From the IMG/VR virus record IMGVR_UViG_3300049433_000155, positions 1 to 46,257 of that record: 46,257 nucleotides of DNA, one strand, 5' to 3'. The DNA is from a virus. Positions 36,885 to 43,497 of the stretch are shown piece by piece (position 1 is the stretch's first letter; each line of letters begins with the position of its first letter). The notes under the pieces were generated by a model that made no database searches, was not told where the DNA came from, and saw only the letters and a list, made by a program, of their open reading frames with translations. Both the position numbers and the translations under genes were made by a program.

Positions 36885-37307
36885 GTGACCTTTAAAGACT
36901 TCGATGCGATGCTCGGTGAAGGGCGCCCCGATTTCACGGTCGGTGGTCAGCGTTTCACGGCTCGCGCAAAACTACCCTGGAAGAAATTCTCCCAGCTTAT
37001 TCTATCCATGTCCGCTGGCGGTACAGACGCTGCCAGTAGCGACGGGATAGCTAAGACTGAGGAGTTTTTCCGTCTCGTGCTCATTCCCTCTGACCGTGAT
37101 CGCTTCATGAATCTCATTGCGAACGATGGAGAAGAGGAAGGTGACGAGGATAACGTCATCGCTTCTCAGCAAGTATCAGCTATCCTGGACTGGTTGCTAG
37201 GTATCTACACGGGGAAACTAGCAGCGACGAACGGTACTCCTTTGTTGCCTTCGTCGCAACCTACTGGGGAGCCATCGAGTACGGTCTCGCTCAATCCACT
37301 CAACTAA
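36885..37307 (+). CDS. Tail assembly chaperone (gpG-like)
   Basis: A 140-aa protein from GTG 36885 with GAGGAG upstream. It is acidic and helical (RFTARAKLPWKKFSQLIL, FFRLVLIPSDRDRFMNL). Such proteins coat the tape measure during tail growth. A minor fraction is expected to be extended by a -1 frameshift at GGGGAAA (37211-37217). Confidence 0.82.
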   Translation: MTFKDFDAMLGEGRPDFTVGGQRFTARAKLPWKKFSQLILSMSAGGTDAASSDGIAKTEEFFRLVLIPSDRDRFMNLIANDGEEEGDEDNVIASQQVSAILDWLLGIYTGKLAATNGTPLLPSSQPTGEPSSTVSLNPLN

Positions 37308-37522
37308 GTGTACGTCAGGCGTTTGTCATCATGGAAGAAATCGTTGTTCAGGAGATGCGGGCAGTCCGGCTAGATCTCGCTGCCCGAGTACCGTTCACTA
37401 AGGATGGCGAATTGATCCAGGAGACGCGCGAAGAGTTTGAACGACTGGCTTATCCTGAGCAGGCTTCAGCATCGGTAATGGAAGACATGGCAGACACGGG
37501 CATGATCGAGTGGGGTGAGTAG
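37217..37522 (+). CDS. Tail assembly chaperone frameshift extension (gpT-like)
   Basis: The -1 frame opens before the gpG stop and reads through without a stop: SFVAFVATYWGAIEYGLAQ, then LSVRQAFVIMEEIVVQEM, to 37522. G GGG AAA at 37211-37217 is set in the right phase for slippage; the Gly tRNA re-pairs perfectly. The fusion product would be 111 + 101 = 212 aa. An internal ATG at 37331 has no ribosome site, which favours frameshifting over a separate gene. Confidence 0.82.
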   Translation, partial: TSSDERYSFVAFVATYWGAIEYGLAQSTQLSVRQAFVIMEEIVVQEMRAVRLDLAARVPFTKDGELIQETREEFERLAYPEQASASVMEDMADTGMIEWGE

Positions 37523-37524
37523 CT

Positions 37525-40500
37525 ATGGCCGAACATATCGATGAAGCCCTCATTGACATTCGCCCCGATTTTAGTACGTTCAATCAGAGGGTACGTGATC
37601 ATTTAGCTGAATTACGACTTGAAGATGTAGGCTTAGTAGATTTAAAGGCAAGACTCAACACACAAGAAGTTGAGAGAGAAATCAATCGACTTGCAGGCCA
37701 GAGTCGACGGGTTGTTACTTTACAAGCTAAGGTTGACGATCTTCAGGCAAAAGCTGATTTGGCTTGGCTAGGCACTAATCGCAAAACACAATTGACAATT
37801 GATCTTCAAGCAGCTAAAGCAAGGTTAGAACTAGCTGATATCACTAGAGGCAAAAACGCTAATCTTAATGTTGAGCTACAAGGTGTAGCAGCAGCTAAAG
37901 CTGCTCTTTTGTCTCTTGCCACTGAGGCTCATAAAGTCAAGCTTGGTGATCAAGCTTTTAATGTAGAGCAGACAGGTACTAATTTACAAAATCAAATCGG
38001 AAAACTTGATGTAAAAGATATCAACCAAGGCAAACAAAATGTTGTTATTGTTCAAGCCAAAATAGACGATGCACAAGCTCGGATGAAACTTGCTGAGCTC
38101 AATCGAGACAGCACTAAAGTCATTCATATACGAGGAGAGATTGAAGGTTTCCGTCGCGATCTTCTTGAAGCTGAAAATGCTCTTGATAGAACCGAGAAAG
38201 AAGATGCTGCGCGCCGTGGCAAGGGGTTTGGCTTCCTTGGGTCTGCTGGCGCAGTTAACTTGATTCAGGGTCCTTTGATTGCTGCTGGACTTGCAGCAAT
38301 CACTCCACTGTCGGGCGCTGTTCTTGGTTTAGCCTCTGCGTTTGCAGTGGCTGGTGGAGCTTCCGCTGTATTTGGTGTTGCTGCGGTAGGCCACTTGGCA
38401 CAGATTACTACCGTTATGAAGCAGGTTAAAGAGCAAGGGCAGCAGCTTGCTGATTTGCCTGCTCCATTCCAAACGTTCCTTCCTGAGGTTACTAAGTTTC
38501 AAAACACCTGGGCTCTGTTCCTTCAGAACACACGAGCACCGGTCTTTGACACGTTCATTGCAGCAATGAACGTGATCAAGCCACTGCTCAATGAGCTAGT
38601 TCCTGTTGTTAATACTGTGTCTGTAGGATTGAGTCATGCTTTCGTTGGGCTTCAGGGATTCACTCAGGGTAAAGAGGTGCAAGACTTCCTAAATATGCTG
38701 AAGACTGATGGACCCAGCGCCATCAATACCCTGATAGCATCGGCGACTAACTTGTCAGCCGGGCTACTGGCTATTTTCACTGACTTCATGCCTTCCGGTC
38801 AAGCGATGCTTGCTTTCATCGAGCAGCTTACTGGTCGCTTTAGAGAGTGGGCTTCAAATCTATCAGTAGACCCAGCCTTCCAAGACTTCTTAGCATATTC
38901 AGTTCAGTACGGCCCTAAGGTTTTGGATGTCATAGTTAATCTAGCAGTGGCTTTAGGTAAAATTGTAGTCGCGCTGGGGCCTATTGGTGGCGTTGTCATT
39001 GAGGCTTTGCAAGCCATTACCAAACTTCTTGCCATTATGCCGGTGGGAGTGTGGACTGCGATTTCGTTCGGGGTAGCTATTTGGGGGGTTTCCCTCGTTA
39101 CTAATAGCGTCAAAGTTGCAGCAGCAATGAAAACAGCGACTAAGGCAATGGAAGAATTTAAGATTGCGCAGGCATTATTGGGGGGTGGGTTTAGCGGAGG
39201 AGCCTTGGCAAGTGCTAACGCACTAGGCGTAGGGTTGCAGAAAGTAGGAACAAATGTCAAAGGCTTATTGTCCTCTTATGGAACTCTTGGATTAGTTGTA
39301 GGAGTAGCTGCTTTAGGGCTAGATATTTGGTCCACAAAGAATAAGGAAGCAGCAGACCTTGTTGAGTTACATCGCTCGCGGGTACAAGGATTAGCTGATC
39401 AAATGCGAGCTGCTGGAGCAGAAGCAGGTTCTTCTGCTTTCCTTCAGGATACTATCAAGGCTCTGGAAGATACCAAGGTGGCACTATCTTGGTTCGAACG
39501 CCCTAATCCATTGACAGCTCTCTGGTCAGCAGCTCCCGCAGAAGGACTAACAGAAGCAGCTACTAAAGCAGGTCTTTCACTGAAAGTTCTAGCTGCTGGC
39601 GCAGCAGGAGATGCTACTGCCTTTAAACAAAGTACGGTGGCTTGGCAAGGGTATATTGATAGTTTGAAGCAGCAAGCGTCAAAATCTAATGATAATAATC
39701 AGATTGATCAACTCAACACAGAAGCTACTCTTCAACAGAAAGCACTCGATACGTATAAGGCAATGAGTGTCAGTAAGGAAGCTGCTATTGCCGTCAACGA
39801 TCGGTTGAAGGCTGCGGGCCTGGCGCCGATGTATGATGCCGAAGGTAATGCCATCCAAGGTGTGACCACTATACTCGACCAATACAATCTGGCGAAGCAG
39901 GCAGCTCTCGGGCTGGGTACGTCCGAAGGTCAGATGAATGCTGACATCCTCAAATCCTACCAGGCAGTTACTGATGCCGTAGCAGCGCAGGCAAAGGCTA
40001 TTACCGATGCTGCTAAGGCGAATGCATCAGCCGATCGCTCAGTAGCTTCTGCCAAGCGGGCAGTAAATGACGCCAATGATGGCATTATTGCTTCCGAGAA
40101 AGCGGTGGTTGACGCTCTATATCGGTCAGCGCAAGCCACTAAGGCTACTTCTGAAGCAGTCATTAGCTTGCAAACTGCTCGTGAAGAAGCAGCACGAAAG
40201 CTCCGCGACTCCCTGGACACCGAGGAATCCAACTCTATCAACCTAGCCAGGGCAAGAGAGAATCTGGCTAAGGTCAATGCTGATGTTACCTCAACGGACC
40301 TTGACAAGCGCCAAGCGGCGCTGGACTACAAGAACGCCCAGGAAGACTATAACGACTCGGTTCACGACGGCGCTAAGCTGCGAGCTGGCGGCGTCGAGAA
40401 TGAACCTGGAGTGCGTGGTGCTCGGAAGACACTAGCGGACGATCGAAAAGCGGAAGCGGATGCCAGCGCAGCCGTGGTACAGGCTCGTAAAGATGAGACC

Positions 40501-41277
40501 AAAGCTAACCAACGCGCTAAGGACGCCACCACTGCTCTGAATGATGCCGAACAGAATCGTACCGATACCCTAGCTGCTGGGAAGGCTTCCGTCGCCGCTG
40601 CCAGGAAAGCCACCCAAGACGCTACTAGTGCTTACGGGGCAGCTAAAACGGCATTGGACAAAGTGGCTGGGGCGGCAGGTATCAGTAAAGATAAGCTTAA
40701 GGGATTGCACACCGAGTTGGAGAAGCAACTCAAGCTGGATACCGGCAACGTACCTAAGCAATTGGATGATATGGCTCGTGGCTTTGAGGCTCTCCGTCTC
40801 ATGAAGAGTGATCCCACGCTGTCTTGGGGCGACGCTTGGAAGTATGCTGCCAAGGTACCAGGTAAGGCTTCTCCTACTGGTGGCGCTCGTCCTTACGATC
40901 CATCGATGCTCGGGCCGTCTCCTGTGTTCGGCCCGCCCATTCCCAAGCACGCACTAGGTGGACCGATCTATGGACCTGCCGGTGCCGATTCGATCCTCTC
41001 GTACCTGACGGCCGGAGAGCACATCTGGACTCCCGAGGAAGTCGCGGCGGCCGGTGGCCACGGTGCCATGGCGCGAATGCGCAAGGCGGCGCTGGCGCAC
41101 GAACCACCACGCTACACAGCGACCGCCGAAACGACGGCTCGGTCGTCGGGCGGTAATTCTCGTACTGAGAACGCTATCACCGTCAATCAGACTATCAATA
41201 ACCCCATACCTGAGCGTGCCTCTAACTCTGGCCCTAAAGGATTGCGCCGAGCCGCTAACCAACTCGGGAGGTCATAA
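37525..41277 (+). CDS. Tape measure protein
   Basis: A 1250-aa protein in the standard position after the chaperones. Residues 1-230 are heptad-rich (LQAKVDDLQAKADLAWL). Hydrophobic segments lie near 230-290, 475-530 and 590-605 and could insert into the host membrane. A long coiled coil covers about 820-1080. The C-terminus has SILSYLTAGEHIWTPEEV. Length sets the tail length. I see no peptidase or lysozyme motif in it. Its stop overlaps the next ATG. Confidence 0.9.
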   Translation: MAEHIDEALIDIRPDFSTFNQRVRDHLAELRLEDVGLVDLKARLNTQEVEREINRLAGQSRRVVTLQAKVDDLQAKADLAWLGTNRKTQLTIDLQAAKARLELADITRGKNANLNVELQGVAAAKAALLSLATEAHKVKLGDQAFNVEQTGTNLQNQIGKLDVKDINQGKQNVVIVQAKIDDAQARMKLAELNRDSTKVIHIRGEIEGFRRDLLEAENALDRTEKEDAARRGKGFGFLGSAGAVNLIQGPLIAAGLAAITPLSGAVLGLASAFAVAGGASAVFGVAAVGHLAQITTVMKQVKEQGQQLADLPAPFQTFLPEVTKFQNTWALFLQNTRAPVFDTFIAAMNVIKPLLNELVPVVNTVSVGLSHAFVGLQGFTQGKEVQDFLNMLKTDGPSAINTLIASATNLSAGLLAIFTDFMPSGQAMLAFIEQLTGRFREWASNLSVDPAFQDFLAYSVQYGPKVLDVIVNLAVALGKIVVALGPIGGVVIEALQAITKLLAIMPVGVWTAISFGVAIWGVSLVTNSVKVAAAMKTATKAMEEFKIAQALLGGGFSGGALASANALGVGLQKVGTNVKGLLSSYGTLGLVVGVAALGLDIWSTKNKEAADLVELHRSRVQGLADQMRAAGAEAGSSAFLQDTIKALEDTKVALSWFERPNPLTALWSAAPAEGLTEAATKAGLSLKVLAAGAAGDATAFKQSTVAWQGYIDSLKQQASKSNDNNQIDQLNTEATLQQKALDTYKAMSVSKEAAIAVNDRLKAAGLAPMYDAEGNAIQGVTTILDQYNLAKQAALGLGTSEGQMNADILKSYQAVTDAVAAQAKAITDAAKANASADRSVASAKRAVNDANDGIIASEKAVVDALYRSAQATKATSEAVISLQTAREEAARKLRDSLDTEESNSINLARARENLAKVNADVTSTDLDKRQAALDYKNAQEDYNDSVHDGAKLRAGGVENEPGVRGARKTLADDRKAEADASAAVVQARKDETKANQRAKDATTALNDAEQNRTDTLAAGKASVAAARKATQDATSAYGAAKTALDKVAGAAGISKDKLKGLHTELEKQLKLDTGNVPKQLDDMARGFEALRLMKSDPTLSWGDAWKYAAKVPGKASPTGGARPYDPSMLGPSPVFGPPIPKHALGGPIYGPAGADSILSYLTAGEHIWTPEEVAAAGGHGAMARMRKAALAHEPPRYTATAETTARSSGGNSRTENAITVNQTINNPIPERASNSGPKGLRRAANQLGRS

Positions 41278-42059
41278 TGTACGTGTCGGGTATGTTAGAC
41301 ACTCTTTGGGTAGACGGCATTGACCTTCGATCACTGCCTGGTATCATCGTCAACAAAACAGAGTACTTCGCTGACGGCGAGAAGCGCGGCAGTAACGAGA
41401 CCATCCCTGGTCGGCGCGGGCAGATCGGAGTGGCCAAGCCCGCCGACGCCTACAGCTTCAGCGTCTCGATCACAGTCCTGCCGGTGGCCCTGGACGGAAC
41501 CCGCTCAGCGACCGCTGAGGGTCGCCGTGGCCAACTGGTGGCCAATCTCCGCGCGCTCGGCCAGCGGCTGGGAGGCTTCAACTCAGGCGGCCAGATCATG
41601 CTTCAGCGGCGGCTGACCACCGGTGCAGGAACATACCAGATCACCCAGGCGTATGGTGAGTACGTGAAGGGCACGGCGCTCAACTTGATCAACTTCCACA
41701 CTGGCAAAACAGAGTTGGAATTTATCAATCTTGATGCGTGCTGGTATAATCCCACTGGTCAAACAGTAACGGTACCTTCAGGAGCAGCCACGGTTAGTAT
41801 CAGTGGAGACATGCTTACACGGAAGATGAGTATCGTGTTACCGAGTGGTGGTACGTTATACAACGCCACAACGAATACGTCACTGGCGGTAACAGTAGGT
41901 TGCACGGTCGACGTGACGAACTACACCACAACTGCCGGTCTTCGACAGCTCACAGCAGTAGGAGACGTCTCATGGTTTGCATTAGAAGCTGGGGATAATG
42001 TTATCTCCTGGAGCGGTTCAGGTACACCGTCTATAACGTACCATGCAGCGTATCTATAA
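41277..42059 (+). CDS. Distal tail (Dit-like) protein
   Basis: A 260-aa protein (MYVSGMLDTLWVDGIDLRSL). FADGEKRGSNETIPGRRGQI, then YSFSVSITVLPVALDG, fits the N-terminal ring domain of Dit proteins. The C-terminal part (LEAGDNVISWSGSGTPSITY) is the usual Ig/galectin-like half that ends in N-x-I-x-w. It links the tail tube with the baseplate proteins that follow. Confidence 0.75.
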   Translation: MYVSGMLDTLWVDGIDLRSLPGIIVNKTEYFADGEKRGSNETIPGRRGQIGVAKPADAYSFSVSITVLPVALDGTRSATAEGRRGQLVANLRALGQRLGGFNSGGQIMLQRRLTTGAGTYQITQAYGEYVKGTALNLINFHTGKTELEFINLDACWYNPTGQTVTVPSGAATVSISGDMLTRKMSIVLPSGGTLYNATTNTSLAVTVGCTVDVTNYTTTAGLRQLTAVGDVSWFALEAGDNVISWSGSGTPSITYHAAYL

Positions 42060-42070
42060 AGGAGATTATC

Positions 42071-42490
42071 ATGGGACGTATCTCAGATGCGGTCATGAAT
42101 AATGTATTGGACGCGTACTTTGGTTCAGTAACACCAGTCGTTCCCGCCACATACTACGTAGGGCTTTCCACTACATTGCCAACGAACATCGGCGGTAACG
42201 TCACGGAGCCTTCAGGTAACGGTTATACCAGAGTATCCATGACGAACAATGCCACCAACTGGCCTGCGTCAACTACTCGGTCAAAGTCCAATGGGACGCT
42301 TATCCAGTTTCCAGCGGCTACAGGCACATGGGGAACGATGGCGTACTTCGTCATCTACAAATCTTCCACTAGTATTCTAGCGGCCGACTTCATTGCCTGG
42401 GGAGCTCTTGATACTCCGGTATCCATCGTATCTGGTGGCACCCCCGATTTCCCCATAGGTACACTTACGATTGATGGACCCGGTGCATAG
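42071..42490 (+). CDS. Minor tail protein, common phage family
   Basis: A 139-aa protein. ATYYVGLSTTLPTNIGGN, then VTEPSGNGYTRVSMTNNA, then TLIQFPAATGTWGTMAYF matches a family with YvgL-s-t, EpsG-x-gYaRv and FpaaTg-x-WGt blocks found in many siphovirus tails. GGAGATT stands before the ATG. Probably part of the tail tip. Confidence 0.78.
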   Translation: MGRISDAVMNNVLDAYFGSVTPVVPATYYVGLSTTLPTNIGGNVTEPSGNGYTRVSMTNNATNWPASTTRSKSNGTLIQFPAATGTWGTMAYFVIYKSSTSILAADFIAWGALDTPVSIVSGGTPDFPIGTLTIDGPGA

Positions 42491-42492
42491 CC

Positions 42493-43392
42493 ATGACCAC
42501 ATCAACAACGTCACTGGCCTGGTCGGTCGCTACCGCAGCAGGTGTCAACGCCTGGGTCACCAGCATCAACACCCTGTTCACGACCGTGGGTCTGGTGGCC
42601 ACCTCAGACACCGGTCAGGTAGCTAACACCGGTGCCGTGGGTGCCCTGTCGGGTAACGGCACACGTGGCTACCAGGTGTTCAAGTTCCCCGATACCCTCC
42701 AGGCTACCCAACCTATCTTCATCCGTGCCGACTTCAACGCCAACTCCTCCGCCTTCCCGTACGTCAAGCTCACAGTAGGTTCCTCCACGAACGGCGCTGG
42801 CACCATCGGTACTCCACAGGTGACCACCCTGTTGTCCGCCATCACGAGTACCTACCTGACACCTCTCAACTCCTACGCCTGCTACAACGACGGTACCTTC
42901 GCCTGTGTCCTCGGTGCCTTCGTCAACACCGATGATGGGTCCATCAACAACAACGCCATCACCGCCATGGTCATCGACCGTGCCCGCTCCTCCACGGGTA
43001 CCGCTCTGGTGGACGGTTACCTGGTGGAGTACCCCGACAACATCACCAGCACTGTCCACTATCGGTCTATCTACGGCTCCTCCAGTCCGGCAGTGAACAA
43101 CTTCGCTATCCCATCACTGATTCCGTCCATTACCGCCACCGGTTCGGCAGCGGGTACCAACGTCAACGTCTTCCGTCACTACATGATGACCCCGGGTGTT
43201 ACTCCTTCTCTGGGCTGCCTGTCGTACTTCAACAGCGAGTTCGGAGCTCTCACTCCGTTCACGGCTACGGTCCTCGGTTCCAGTCACACCTACCTGCCCA
43301 TGGGCTTGTCCATGAACCAGTGGTCAGCTACCGCCGCCAACGCTCCATCGGGTACGGGCCGCACCCATTGCTGTGCGATACGCTGGGAGTGA
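42493..43392 (+). CDS. Minor tail / virion structural protein
   Basis: A 299-aa protein (MTTSTTSLAWSVATAAGVNAW). GYQVFKFPDTLQATQPIFI and AFPYVKLTVGSSTNGAGTIG are a tail-protein pattern I have no family name for. It lies three bases after its neighbour. Role inferred from position only. Confidence 0.62.
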   Translation: MTTSTTSLAWSVATAAGVNAWVTSINTLFTTVGLVATSDTGQVANTGAVGALSGNGTRGYQVFKFPDTLQATQPIFIRADFNANSSAFPYVKLTVGSSTNGAGTIGTPQVTTLLSAITSTYLTPLNSYACYNDGTFACVLGAFVNTDDGSINNNAITAMVIDRARSSTGTALVDGYLVEYPDNITSTVHYRSIYGSSSPAVNNFAIPSLIPSITATGSAAGTNVNVFRHYMMTPGVTPSLGCLSYFNSEFGALTPFTATVLGSSHTYLPMGLSMNQWSATAANAPSGTGRTHCCAIRWE

Positions 43393-43397
43393 CCCAC

Positions 43398-43478
43398 ATG
43401 CCATCCATTGTGGTAGTGATAGATGAACCCGACCCTCCTATCGTTGTCGTAAGAACCATCATCGTTGCACCACGCTAG
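43398..43478 (+). CDS. 26-aa mini-protein, duplicate of the next gene's start
   Basis: MPSIVVVIDEPDPPIVVVRT continues to a stop after 26 aa. The following large protein starts MTTTVIDESSPLIVVTRTIV, clearly a copy of the same segment. It may be an independent small tail peptide or a relic of a duplicated 5-prime end. Confidence 0.5.
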   Translation: MPSIVVVIDEPDPPIVVVRTIIVAPR

Positions 43479-43497
43479 TGAGTTCAAGGGAGGGACC

